Below are positions 1 through 14,000 of a DNA stretch of 64,000 nucleotides, one piece after another; within the stretch, counting starts at the first letter, position 1, and the number at the start of each line of letters is the position of its first letter. The stretch lies in the NCBI RefSeq assembly GCF_001640805.2, contig NC_066849.1:22492405-22556404 (forward strand), written 5' to 3'. A model generated the notes under the pieces. That model ran no database searches. It was not told where the DNA came from and worked only from the letters and a program-made list of their open reading frames with translations. Both the position numbers and the translations under genes were made by a program. Source of the DNA: Lates calcarifer (taxonomy: Eukaryota > Chordata > Actinopteri > Centropomidae).

Positions 1-1848
1 ATAAACCTCTACTGTGAATCTAGATTAGAGTCTAATGTGTTCAGCTTTCAGCCCGACCCCTTTTTCCTTATTTTGCCCCGAAAGTCTGAGTTTCATCAGA
101 GGTAAACCAAAGGTGAGTAAGCTTAAGTAATGAGCCCACACCTTAATCCCGTCTGCTGAACCAAACAATTTATTATCTCTACTCCATGAAGAACTGTTGA
201 TCTGTTTAAATCAGAGTTCCTTCATGTAATTTACTCCTTCTTCAGGGAACTCATTGTGAAATGATTAAAGTGCATACAGCTTGTCTGTCTTAGTGAGTGT
301 AAAGTCTTAATAAAAGACCTTGTGGCAAAGTTTTCTTTGGTGCGCATTGTCAAATATTTAATACATTTGACTCATGAGCCTGCTAGTGTGATATTCTTGG
401 TATATACAAGAGGATTTTTTTTTATTTTTCCCCTCATTATGCACGACTGCTGTATTTATTCTGATGCTTCTTTCTTTCCAGGTCTCCTTTCCAAAAGAGG
501 TTTTTGATTTCAAAGGGACTAGTCTGGTTAATTAAGGATTTAAAAAAACTGTAAAATTGATGTTTTATAACCAGGCCATGTCCTGCGTCAGTGAAGTGGA
601 CTCAATATTATCCAAACATACAGTATAATGAGAGCCCTACAGGAATCTGGGTTAAGAAACAGATGACAAGACTGAGAAAGTAACATGGTTCTTCTACCTC
701 TCATCATGTGTTATAGAGCATGTTATACAGGCCTCAGTGATCAGTGGTTACAGCATCAACTCCTTATTAATGCCTGAAAAAAATCACTGTTTGTTGTAGG
801 TCTCTCTGGCTTTTTAAGCTTTGAAATGTAACAAAGCTCATAGTTTCATCTCAGTATTCCAAACGGTGAGTTGCAATTTAATTTGGTTCTAATAAGGATC
901 TATACATCACTAAGATTAAAATTATGGACCATCTCTTAGCCACACTTACAGCCCCCCGTCACCTCTAACCTATATTATAGATACATATCTTTCAAATATT
1001 TTAATATTTTAATCAATCATCTAATCCACAAAATACCAGAAAATAGTTTAAAATATCATAATTTCCAAAATCTCAAAGTGAACTCTTGAAATTACTTTGC
1101 TTGCTCAGAATGCAAGCTAAATCACCAAGAATTAAAATTTATAAAGATTAAAAACGAGAGGCTAGGACTTGCACATTTGACATTTGTTCTTGCTGAATGG
1201 AATAAATGATTACTTGATTATCAAAAATGGTGGCTGTAAATCATCTTTTGATGAATTGTTTCAGTATAATTCCATGTGGTTGGGGTGTGTTTCCGGGGAA
1301 TTTACTGTTGCCTAAAATTAACTTTTCATGTTAACATGTTGATGCTAGCTAGTGCTAAAGCTAATGGTTACTTTGAGTAGAAATGGCAAAAATCAATTTA
1401 GCGTGCTTTGATCATGACAGTGCAACGTTTGTTGTTGAGATGACAAAGACAAGAGAGAAGACAAAATCAGTAGGATGCACAGTGTCCAGGATTAATTTAT
1501 CAAAACAGAATTTAGCCCTAGGTGTTCATTCTTTTGAGATGTTCAGATTGTACACAAAGAAATGAATCAGCTGTTAATAGAAACTATTGCCACCGTGGTT
1601 TGAAATACAGAAGGTGTGTGTTACAGCAGGTCACCTGAACATGTCCGCAGGTCACTACCAGTACAAGCAAACCCTCTTGAGATTATAATACAGAATGTCT
1701 GAGGAAAGAAATAAAAGCCAGGGGAATAAAATACAGAAAGGTTTTTTGCAGACATGACATGAGCACTTTAGTGCTTGTAAGAGGCCTATCAGAGAGAAGA
1801 GGATGTGACATTTTGACTGAACAGACCTGTCTGTCTCTCTGTGTCCAG
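1..1848 (+). other. lrrc7 intron (partial), upstream of first visible exon
   Basis: This AT-rich stretch carries no exon that I can support. It ends in a normal polypyrimidine tract and acceptor (TGTCCAG, AG at 1847-1848). The short open frames in it start and stop at random and lack splice sites of matching phase, so it is read as the 3' part of an intron whose donor lies outside the window. Confidence 0.75.
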
Positions 1849-2062
1849 AATCTACAGATGAGGAGATGGATAAGCTCCACTGTCTGAACCACAGCGGCTC
1901 CTCAGCCACCTACTCCGACTACTCTCCCTCCCAGGGCTCCTCGGGCTCCTCCAACCCGCCTGCCAACACACACTCGCACACACTCTCTCATGCGCACCCA
2001 CACAATCCTGCCCTGCCAGCCCCCAGCAAGGACCAGGCCCCTCAGACACACTGGACCAACAG
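1849..2062 (+). CDS. lrrc7: lrrc7 coding exon A (first in window)
   Basis: The exon opens after AG at 1847-1848 and ends before GT at 2063. Its first two bases complete a codon started in the preceding exon, and it ends with two bases of an Arg codon. It encodes [16 protein letters not shown] followed by [12 protein letters not shown], a block I recognise from densin, and then a Ser/Pro/His-rich segment. The ATG at 1866 is internal, not a start. A CA repeat begins two bases past the donor GT. Confidence 0.9.
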
Positions 2063-5000
2063 GTACACACACACACACACACACAGACACAATGCTTCAT
2101 GTTCAGTTCCATCACCGTCCCTTCCTCCGACTATCCATCATCTCTTCCTCTCTTTCGATTCCAACCCCTACCCACTCCCTCCATCTCCTCCATCTATCAT
2201 CCATTTCATCCATCTATCCAATCGCTCCATCCATCCTCTCCTCCCACCGTTTTTCTACGTCTTTCTCATCTCTCTGCTCGCTCCGTCAAGGTCAGAGAGG
2301 CTCATTAGGATGCTGCAGACCTCTGTCCAGGATTCTCTCTCAGCTCTCCTCTCTGCTTCAACGCTGTCCATTCCAGGCTTCAGTGATAGCTCTTTACAGA
2401 TAGGTTTGGAATAAGAAATAGCAGTTTTGAAACTATTTCCTAGTTTCCGAGTCCTAATCAGAAATGATGCATTTCTTAGACTCCCTGCCATATTTATGAC
2501 ATATTCAGTACAGCCTAAATGATGCTAGTAACCATATTTGACTCATTTTTTCTGACACCAACACACAACATATTTGTTGATATGTTTTTTTTTACTGTGA
2601 CCACTGTGACCTATTATGTGCAGCATAAGACATTTTACAATTGAAAAATAAACTTGTCAAGACAAAAACAGTTTCTAAACTACCTCAAACATACTGTGGA
2701 GTGCTGAAGCTCAACGATTTCCTGTCTTTACTAGTGTATATTAAGTTGAGGAGGAAAAACGTCTGTAGAACTGTGATGTAAAAAGGATAAAACAAAGTTT
2801 TTTTTTTTCTACTACACAGTTTTGTAGTATCCTCTTGCAGGTAATAAAACTATGTGGCTTGGTACTTACTTGAGCCTCAACTGAACAAACAACCGTATTT
2901 CTCTTAAAGCAACAGTAACATAAATCAAATCGTGTTGCCCTTTATGGAATATCATGCTTAAATCAACATGAATTAAATCAAATGATTATTAGCTGACTTT
3001 TTACAAATTACTATCATTAAGTTATTCAATGAAAACACCTATTTACTGTCTTGTACTGTCACTGATTTTCAGTCACTCAATTTCTATGAACTATTAAACA
3101 AAATACATGTTTATTTATCAAACTAAAACTATATTGTTTAATTCTTGGCTCCCACGCCATCTTTGTGTTCCATTTCAGCTAATATATACAGTGATAACAG
3201 TAATGCTGCAATGAGCCCATTATTGTCTTATTCATTGGTCTAGCTCTAATTTTCATCATTGGTGCAGGCTGTTGTATCGACATCTGTTTTAACTGAACAT
3301 CCTCACTGAGGAACATCCCAGCATGATGATTTGTTTTTACTGTTGCCTTTTTGACATCACAGCCTCTGAACAGTAACCTCTCTATTTGCTCTGTCAATAG
3401 AAACCTCAGTCTCTAATAATGTTAAAACTAATTTCTTTGTCTTCACTCTTCTCATGCCTCTTCTCGTCCTAAGGAACGCCAGCAGGTTGAAAGTTTGATT
3501 TACTATTTGTTTTACATTAAAGTCATCTCATTTCACGTGCCCTGGAGTGACGTACAGATCAGAATCTGTATACTTGTCCCTTTGTCTGTGTACTTGTGAA
3601 ACATGTGATATTTGCAAACTGCAAGTGGCAGTGAGGGAAGTTGAAGGCATTAATATTTTCTGTTCAAGGCAGCTCTTGAAAACATTAATTACAACAAACA
3701 TGGTTGTTGGCCAAATTGATGTTTCAGAGAGAGGGAGAGAAAGTCATGCTGTTCCCGGTGCCCGTTGGCTCTGATTAAATATACAGCACATAATAATGTC
3801 GTGCGGATCTTCATTATAATTCACTACATTTTTATTATTTTCCAGCATAATTAGTGTTTAATATTTTCTGTCATTGTAGACTGGCTCAGTCGTTCCCTAA
3901 GCCCATTGACTCCAAGCCCCTGCTATCTCAGAGAGAAACCCCTCCATCAGGAACCCTGCAGCAGCGCGGGGATCGACGCCCACTCAGTGAGCCTTTTGAC
4001 TGGGCCGAGGCTCCTCACTACGACAATACAGGTTTCGACGCTGAGGAGTCTCCTCTGGACCCCCCATCGTCCACCGCAAGTCAGGGAAACCCTCCACTGG
4101 GCTCCAAACCTCGCAGCCAGTCAACACACGGACGCCGCCCACTCCTCAGGCAAGAGCGAATCGTAGGAGTTCCACTAGAGCTGGACACCCAGACGCTCCC
4201 CTTCCACGGTAACCAACGCTCCACCCCAGACAATGACCCACAATCCTCAGCACCTCCTCAGAATCCTTGGCAGAATTGGACCCGAACCCCGAGTCCACTG
4301 GAGGACAGAACCGCTTTTCCCTCCAAGCTGGACCTGACACCCACGTCCAGCCCCAACCCCGACCGCAAGGATATGGACTCAAGGTAAGTAATAGATCTCC
4401 AATAGTCCCTCAGCCAGCCCTGAAGTGTGTCTGTTTTCATGTGGGAGGCCTCAGGTTTTAATTTCAACCAACCATTATATTTTCACTGGTTGGAGGCTTG
4501 GCTTTGGATAATCTACAGCAAAATTAGAACTCATATTAGTATAACACTTCATCTCCATCCCTTGTTTTTTGATCCAAGGATGGAACAAGGAGCGGGGCCT
4601 TTGCCTGGCAGCTGGACGTACCACGACAATCAGGGGGAGCAGAACAGGAAGGATCAGCTCAGTGTCAGCGGGGGCAACAAGGTGACGGTGGTGATGAGTA
4701 AAAGCTCAGACCGCCTGTCCCCCATGATGAAAGAGACAAGATCCAAATTTAAGAAGTCACAGAGCATCGACGAGATTGACATTGGATCCTACAAGGTCTA
4801 CAGGTAGGTTATTATTATCTCACAATAAGATGATCAGATGATCTCAAGTAGCTGTTGAAGCTGATTTCTCTTGTTCTTCTCTGTCCAGTATCCCCATGGA
4901 CAGCTACAGTTCATCCATTGAGCAGCAGACCAGCTTGGACCGTCCAGAGTTGCCTGGTTCCATGGAGCAGACCAGTATGGCTCGGTCACAGTCTGCCCCC

Positions 5001-8000
5001 ATGTTAGACGATGAGCTGGGCTTCCCGGGACACGGAGCCAGCAACCAGAACCAGCAAGGACAGAACCAAAAACCTGCCATCCCACAGAAAGCCTATCACT
5101 TTGACCAGAACTACAATCCCCAGGTTAGCAGCTCCAGAATTTCTTAACGTAGAGATTCAGGCTGTAATATCTCCTCAAATTTTGTGGGTCACATCTTGAT
5201 GCATTCAATTTTTTTTCAAGTTGCTTTTATGCAATATGGGATCACTAAACTAAAAAATGTATTTATGTGCATTCACATACGTATATGTTGCCTAAAACTT
5301 TTCATGGACTCACTGATTCTCCATTCTCACCAATCAGGTGACCATGGATCGTCGGGTCCCTCCCCCCTTCCCCAACACGCCAGATTATGTTAATCACGCG
5401 TCGAAGGCCTTGGAGTACATAAATCAGCCAGGGAAGACATTACCAAAGGAGCTAGTGAGCCCTCGGTATCGTGCGTATCCGCCGCTGGAGATGTTTTCTT
5501 TCCCCCAATCGCCAATCAACCAGGACGGTCCGCCCAGCCAGCAGCAGCAGCCAATCCCAACGCAGCGCTCCAGGCCAGGGTTTCTGAGGAGAGCAGATTC
5601 ACTGGTGAGCTCCACAGAGCTCGCTTTGTTCCGCAGAGTGCATGAAGCCCAGCAGGAAGCGCTGCAGGAGGCTCAGTACAGACAGCAGGTAGGAGCTAAT
5701 GTACGTTGTCTGCCAAAATATGCTCATGTGTGTTTGTGTGTGTTATGCCTAATGTAAAAAATGAATAATGACATAGATACATCTGTTATTAAAACTGTCT
5801 GTTAAAATATCTGTCCAATATTTCCAACACTGCTTCAGTGACACAGAACCAAAACCTTTACTTCATGTCATAATTAATGCTTATTAATGCTCATGTGTAC
5901 CAATTTTTAAATTCACTCTCTGTTATGTCGCTATATTCACTGAGTTAACCGGAATAACATGAATTGAAATCTTGTTGTCTGATGAAACTCTCCTCTCCTC
6001 AGGTGGACCCCCCTCTTTATGGTCGGGCTCTTGCCTACTCCACCCCCATGGAGCACTCTGCTCTTACCAACATGGCCGACAGCCAGAGCCAGATGCTGCA
6101 CAACAAGAGAAACGGTCGCTACGATGACGACTATCCCACCTACCAGGAGCAGAAGAAGCCTCTGATTGGTTATCCAACCAAGAGCCTGACTCAGCGCCGT
6201 CCCCTGTCTGCCAGGAGCTACAGCACCGAGACCTACGGAGCATCTCAGGTAGACTGACTGTCACCTAAGCTGCGGCTGTAAGCTGTTAAAGCTGCGTGTC
6301 CTTGCATTTAGGTCTCTACTTATTTACACTTTCACCCAGTCTCATAAAATCTTTTTAAGTGTGAGAGTCATGCACTGACAAATTGGCCTAATTTGGTCTA
6401 ATTTGTCATAGATACAGTATGAGGACGTGGCATTACATTATAGATAAGTATATCCATGCATTTTCAACCAATTTCCTGGGTCCAGGTATTTATAGCAGCA
6501 GACTAAGCTGAGTAGTGCAGGTGTCCTTTGCTTCAGCCACATCCCAGATCCCAAGGCAATCCCAAGTCCATAAATAATCCCTTCAGGATGTTCTGGGTTT
6601 GCCCCAAGTCAGACTTTCCCAAAATAGTCACAAGGAGGTGTCCAGCTGCATACTGATTAGATGCGCAAAGCACTTTATCTGGCACCTTTCAGCATGAAGC
6701 AGCAGAGCACAAGGAGGGAGCTAAGAGCTGGAAAACTAAGACTGAGCACTTGAGAACTGCAGTCATATTCTTGCAGTCTTTTAGCAAAAAGCACAAGACT
6801 AAAAGTGAAGGTTGGAATATACATTAACTGTTACATAAAGAGCTTTATCTTTAGGCTCAACTCAATCTTTCCCATGATTACCTGGCATAGAATAGTCTGC
6901 ATTACTGCAGTCTTTGTGTTTATCTTCCTGGTATTCTCATGTCCTATTTAGCCCTCATAACACACCACAGGATACTTAAACTTGCCAGAATGTCACTACT
7001 TTGATTTATGGCTAAATACCTGTATATTACCTAATTCAGTTGGTATGGGAAACATATTCACAAACAGTTGCCTTTTGTGACACCCATTACATATAGAGTA
7101 ACATTACCATTCATTGAAAGCTCTGGTTTCTGGTCACCTGATAAATTTTAATCCAGTTTTCGCTCATTTTGGTGTCCACCGAGTCCTGAAGGAAATATGT
7201 GGCTCTTTAGCTGCTAGTTGCTGCACCATATAAACCAGAACATTATAGTTGCAGGCTGTAAAACTGCAATTTTGAACTGAAAGATGCTGAAATGCTCCAG
7301 AGAGCTGAAGGAAACTACAAAATTTGTGCTCACTAAAAACACTAAAAATGTTTCCATCTAAATAAAATCGTAACCTTTTGTTCTCAGGCCCGTCCTGTGT
7401 CAGCTCGGCCCACCATGGCCGCCCTACTGGAGAAGATGCCCCCTGACTACACCCTGGCAACTTGCCCAGAGAAACCACCTGATGACACCATCAAAGTAAG
7501 ACCTGTCGTACCACAGAAACCTGAAGACATCACCTCCAAGATGCCTGCCGACTGGAGGCAACAGCTACTCAGGCACATAGAGGCCAAGCGGTTGGACAGG
7601 GTACGTCAGTGCAATGTAGACTCACTGAAGAAGGAGATACATACACCAGCTCACACGTACGCACACAAACATACAGCATTTGGAAGCCCTCCCTGTCTGT
7701 ATCTGTGTAAGTCTGTGTTGTAAGGTTGACCAGGTATGTGTCCGGCTGCATGTGTGTCCACTCCACACTGTCGCTCTGTCAGCCTGACCTACTGCACACT
7801 CACTATTATGGATATGTGCTGAAGAAAATCACATGTCCTGAAATACAATGCAACAAAATCTGCATTGTGACAAGAATTTGATCTTGTGTTGTTTCTTAAA
7901 ATCTTTTTTGAAACTAGTGAAAAGTCACTGAGATAATTCCTGTAGATAGATCTAAGATACTTCTTCAGAGTCCGTTTTGGTGCTTGATATTTTCACCTGT

Positions 8001-11000
8001 TTTAAAAAGAAACACAAGATCTTCAGAATCAATACAATTACTAGTCAAGGATGAGGATATTTTGCAGGGCTCTGTAGTTATAGCGCATGCATCAACACTA
8101 ATCTAGGTTATGTTAATATTTTTGGGAAATACTTGGAATACTTATTCGCTTTATTCGCCAAAGTTAGATGAGAAAATCAACACCACTCTCATATCTGTGT
8201 GCCGAATATGAAGCTACAGGCAGAAGGCCATCAGTTTATTTTAGCATAACTTAGCAAAAAAAGTGGCTCAGTGAAGAAATAGAGCACACGTTGCCATTTT
8301 TACACTTTTTTATGAACAGACAAGGTATAACCAGGGTATCTGCAGTTCTTGAAAAGTCTTAAAAACAATGAATTAGTTAAAAAAGACCTTGGAAGGTATT
8401 AAACAGTTTGTGATTTAATGTATAAGTTTTATATTGTCTTTGACAGTTTTTTTCTGTTTTGTCTGTCATGAGTCAATCACTTTATATCATACATGTAAAT
8501 TAAGTATATATTTTTTTAATAACAGCAATGTTTTACATTTATGATTATTTTATCAATAGTTGATATTTTTGACAGACTAATCTAAGAATCAGTCTAAATA
8601 ATTCATTATTTGTAATTGGTTAATCCATACATCTATTTTTCCACCTATCCAGGCCCAGGTTGTATTTATTTAGTTACATCATTAGGAAATACTGTTATAT
8701 GGAGCTGGGAGGCACGAAATTTTTTTTATATAGTACTACTGTGTAGTAGATAACATCTCTACTGGTTTTCCATTGTACTTTCACACTTTGGCCAGTGTTG
8801 ACACAGGTATTAAATTATATTCTATGTGGTATTAAAAAAAACTCTTAAAAACACTTCAATTTAACTTCATGAAACCTGCAGAAACGCTGTGTAATGTGTT
8901 AACAGAGCAGCTTTAGAGGTGTTTGTAGGACGTTTATTTTACTTTTCCAGTCTTAATGTCTCCTGCTGTAGCTTCACATTTACCGTACAAACATGACAGT
9001 GCTATCAAGCATCTCATCTAACTCTCAGCAAGAAAGCGAATAAACATATTTTCCAAAATGTCACACTAATTTCTTTAATCAGAACCGGTGCCTCAACATT
9101 CACGACAATCAGATGTAGTAAGGAGGAGGTCTGGAGCACACAGTTATGAAAAAAGCTAATAATAGCATCCATAATCTTAGTGGTGCATTAGTACATCATA
9201 TGATCCTCCGAGCCTGTCACATGGTGCAAAACACATCCACCCTGTCAAGACAAAACAACAGATACTGCTGTGGGATGGTGTTTGTATAAAGCACTGAAGC
9301 ACATTGTCTCTTGATCCATAAAATACCATAATAAACCCTTGTAGTTTTGAGTTAGGGATTGGGCTTATTGTTTGTTTAAATATCCACATATGTTACTACA
9401 TAACTGAACTTATACACTAATGTTGGAATGAACTGATCCACCAGTTGTTGCTTGTATGACATGATGTTCTGTGTGTATTGACCGATCACTAGCTAACATT
9501 TCTCTGTGCTTTCAGCAACTCTGCACTGTTGTTGTTGTTTTATCAGTGTTATTGTTGTTTGTTTATTTGTTTGTGGAGCTACTCACAGTGTGTTGTCGCC
9601 ACGCTACAGCCCGCTGTGTTGGTTCCACCCTCCCCAACACCCCCACCCCCTGACTCCCCACTACATTCACCCATGTCATGTGATGTTGTCTTCTCCAATC
9701 AGAGTGGTGTCCTAAAGCACAACACGCTCACGCTGGGCATGCTCTGTCAGGGCGGGGGTCACGGCCAGGGGCGCAGCAGCACTTTGAACTTTAACCTTTA
9801 CAATAACACTAAGCATGAGCCCCCTGCTGGCCGCTGGCTGCCACTACCTCCTCCTCCGTCTGCTAATGCTGTGAGTATCCCTCTGAGAACAATGAACCCC
9901 TGGTACTGCTGTTATTACTGCACACATAGGTAATTATAGAGAATAGCTGCCACAGCCTCTTCACCCAACTACAGCTACCATGAACAATTATTTAACTGTG
10001 TGCCATTATTGCTATTATAAATCAGATCATTAAAACTACCTTGACTACCATCTCAAGCTGTGGGTATCGGTGAGCTGGTCTGATACATCTTATTTTTGGC
10101 TTTCATATCCCATGAGTCTTTCTCAACATGATTGACAGCCACTTATAATGTCAAGTGTAACAGCCGGTGAAGGGATTCTGCTGATGGATTGGTATTTCAC
10201 CTATGTTTGGGTCCAACTATGAGACAGTTTGCAAATTGTGTCATTCTACAGGCAGATCTTTGTTGGAGCTGTTGGGCAAGTCTACACCATATTCAGCCAT
10301 TTTAGGTCTTACCATTGGGCTTGCATATTTGTTGTTATTAACTATAAAGGGTATTTTTTTAGTTATATACCATTCACTATTCATATTTTTGAAATGGGAA
10401 AACCTTTGTGCTGAAAACTTGGGTAATGGGATCCTACGTGAACACACACTTTTCTGCCAACAGCTGTAACAATTAAGGTTATTTGTCATTAGCAGTGTCA
10501 TTATTTCTTTGTTTTTCCTCTGTGCCCTCCTCTCTGTTTTGAAGTCAGGAAAAGCGATGTCAGATATTTCCATTCACTAATTCGGTAACATTTGAATCAG
10601 ACAGTTACTGGGTTGTTTGGTCAATGTCAGTCAAATCTAATGAAGCCACATCCTCACAGTCCTGATGAAACAGACTGGAATATACCTATATCTTGATTGT
10701 TGATTATTTAGTCATGAATATTTAATATTGTAGAGAAATGCTTTGCATACAATTTGAAGTTTTCAGCGACTTTCAATCAGAGGCTCTTGGTGTAAAAGGT
10801 AGGGGCAGCAGACCTTGTCCCCGTGTTGACTGGTAGTAACACCACTTTACTCTATTTCACTGATAAGAGGAAATTTATTTACTCAGCAGTAAAATCCGTA
10901 ATCAAACCTGTCTGAAAGGTTAATACATGTATTAAATTACTCAAATTAAATGTTCATTTTCAATAATGGTCACCCTGTCTCTGTGTCCCTGTCTCTCTCT

Positions 11001-14000
11001 TTCTCAGACCCCCTCCCAGCAGGCTGCCATGCTGGATAATGACCAGGAGGGGATGTCAGGGAGCAACCAGTGGGCTCCTTACTCACTTGGCAGAAGGGAC
11101 GTCCCACCTGACAACCTCATGAAAAAGGTAATAGGTGTTGTGTAATTGTTGAACCATTTCATCTCAGTTTTACTGTGAGCAAAAATATTTTTCATGCCAC
11201 GTCTCTTAACTATCCCTTCTCTTTTATACAGAGCGCCCACTCCCACAACCCCTCCCACCAATCCCACAACACCATGATCGTCACTTCCTCTTCCTCCTCC
11301 TCGGCCACTACGCCTCATCGTGTGGTCGGGCAGCAGGGCTACGACGGGATGATGAACAAGGGGGGCCAGTACCAACCGGGGATGCCCCTGTCAGTGGTTC
11401 CCTCTGGGGGGCCTGGGCAGTACCAAGGCAACATGTCTCAAGGTAAATTGTGAAAAAAAAGATTTATTTTGTAGTTTAAAATATTTATATGTGCACAAGT
11501 TATGATAGGGGAAAAATTAATTATTGGGGTTATTGGTCAGTCATTGGCACAGTGTATCACAGTGTTTCTGTTGTCAGACAACTCTATGATAGTTGAAGAG
11601 GGTCATTAAAAACTAATATTGTTGAAATATTTGATATTGATAGTAGAGTTGCAATAATTAGTTGATTAATTGATTAGTTAATCCACAGAAAATAATTAGC
11701 AACTATTTTGATAATCAGTTAATTATTTAAAGGAGCTATTTGTAAGTTTTGCTATTGCTACAATTAGCATTAATAGCTGTTCACTTACCAGTCTACCAGA
11801 AATGTTATGATTTCAGCATCAAACTTCAGTCCTCTCCTCCTCTACTTGCCAAGAGCTGTCTCCAGCAGTAGAAAGCAGTGATTTGCTTCCAGTTCTATCG
11901 CTTCTTTTCTTTCACTGAAGTTAGTATGCTAGCCAGCTAGCCCAAGCCAGCCTGTCTCATCACCTGCCGATTGCAAATCACTGTAGCAAGAAGTAACGTT
12001 GCTCGAAGGGTGTATTATAATCTCTTGTATTATAGATGCAATGATGGCTGAAGCTCTTGGCAAGCGACCATCACCACCACTATTGGCGGTAGAAAAAAAA
12101 AACTTATTAAGGATTTATTTATTTTTCTTAATTTCAAGGAGCTGTAGCATAATAAAAGTTGAATTAAAAATTGAGTTACTTAACAACAGCGCAATAGTCA
12201 GTTGATGTGAAATCAAGTTTGTGTGCTATGCAACAATTTTCACAATAGTGGAGTGTTAGACTCTACCAGTGTCTTTCTTTTTTCCGTCCAGCCCATCCTT
12301 CCTCTGGTCAGGCTTACCCCAGCAGCGGACTGCCCATGGCCATATCCCCATCCGGAAACCAGCCCCAGTACAACCCCCATAGCTCCCACTCCTCCCATCA
12401 GCCTTCCCTCCCTGCCACCAACCCCCAGTACCACAGCAACCAGGGCATGGTCCATAGCAACCAGGTTGTCATGACCACCCACACCAACCCACGGCCTCAG
12501 AGCGCTCGCTGCCTGTTGCAGACTAAAGGCCAGAAGAGCACGGACGGTTTCCAGGAACAGGTATCCGTCTGTCTGTCTGTCCATCCATCTGTCTGCCTGC
12601 AAACCACATCCCACGCTATTGTGGAGGTCTGTTGGAAAATGGGCTGTGCTCAAATGACAGCTAAATATATAGTAACTAGGTTAGAAAGGATATTAGTTTT
12701 GAGGATGTGGGTCCATTCAGTAACACTACCAATAAAGGAGAATGGTTTGATGAAGCTAAAATTGTTCGTAAATGTAGGTTAACTGTGATAGAGTAAACTG
12801 ACTTTAGCTTTCATTAGCTCTGGCTTTGCCACAAAATACTTCCAGGTGTTACTTAAAACCTGTACAAACTTCTGCTGTTATTGTGGTTGATAACTCAGCA
12901 GCAAACTAATTTGGCAGGACAGTAGTTGTTAATGTTACCAGATCAGATGCTGAGGTTGGCATGTTGATTTAGACAAAACAATTTTAGCCTCCCAACAGCA
13001 ACTGTTCGTGAAGAAACAGGTCTAGAAAAAGCCATGGAGGCGTAGTTCTAAATCTGAGATATTTCACAGATGGAGCACCAGTTTATGTAGGAACATGAAG
13101 TCATTCGCACCAGACAGATCAGCTGATCCTCCTGAGGGGTTGTGTTTCTCCCTTCTCTCAGTACGAGATGGCTTTAGTTACGCCAAACAGAAAACTCTGA
13201 CAAGGATATTTGTGGCTCAATTGTTGCTGCCAGAGAACTGAGGACCTCCAACATAGCTGCCAGAACGTGTCACACATCACATGAAAGCGCTCTCCCACTG
13301 TGGCACATGTTGTCTATCCACTTTATGTCTGTGTAGAGACTGTTACGATCTTTGTATTTCACTTTGAGTTCTTTCTTTTCTCTTTCTGTCTTTCTTTTTT
13401 CTCTACCTTCCTCTTTCTCTAGTTGTGTGTGAGAATAGAGAAGAACCCTGGTCTTGGTTTCAGTATCTCTGGTGGCATCAGTGGCCAGGGGAACCCCTTC
13501 AAACCTTCCGACATGGTACGACCCGACCCCGGCCCGTCCAGCCAATCACAGCCTCCCCGGCTTTACCTCAGAGTTGCCATGGAAACTGCTGCTCGTTACT
13601 GCAGTGTTTCGTCTATCTGTTGGTCTGTCTGTGGGGCAGCAGTTGACTTGGTTAACTTTGAGTCGCTTGAGTCTGTGATTTTTGTACTAAAAACTGTTGG
13701 AAAATTGCAGTTTAACTCAGGTTTATGTATTTGAACAGGTGAAGAAGCCTGAAATGTGATGGAATTGGTTTCCTATGCACATCACTTATATACTTAGGAC
13801 TCAGATTTCTGGTCTTTCTTAAATAGAAACTTCCTGAAATACTGAAAACCCTTGTTAGCATCACAAGAGAGGAGTAAATAAGTCAGACATGACGTCTGAG
13901 TTTGTTAAAAGTGATGATACTTGATGACACATTTATGCATCTGCACATCATGAATAGTGTATTTTTGTGCTTAGTTTATCTTCACAGTCTCCTTATCACT

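Noticed and set aside
1866..2414. 182-residue + strand open frame as one exon
   Set aside because: Only the first part is coding. The donor at 2063 and the phase match to exon B show that the remainder is intronic CA and TCCATC repeat.
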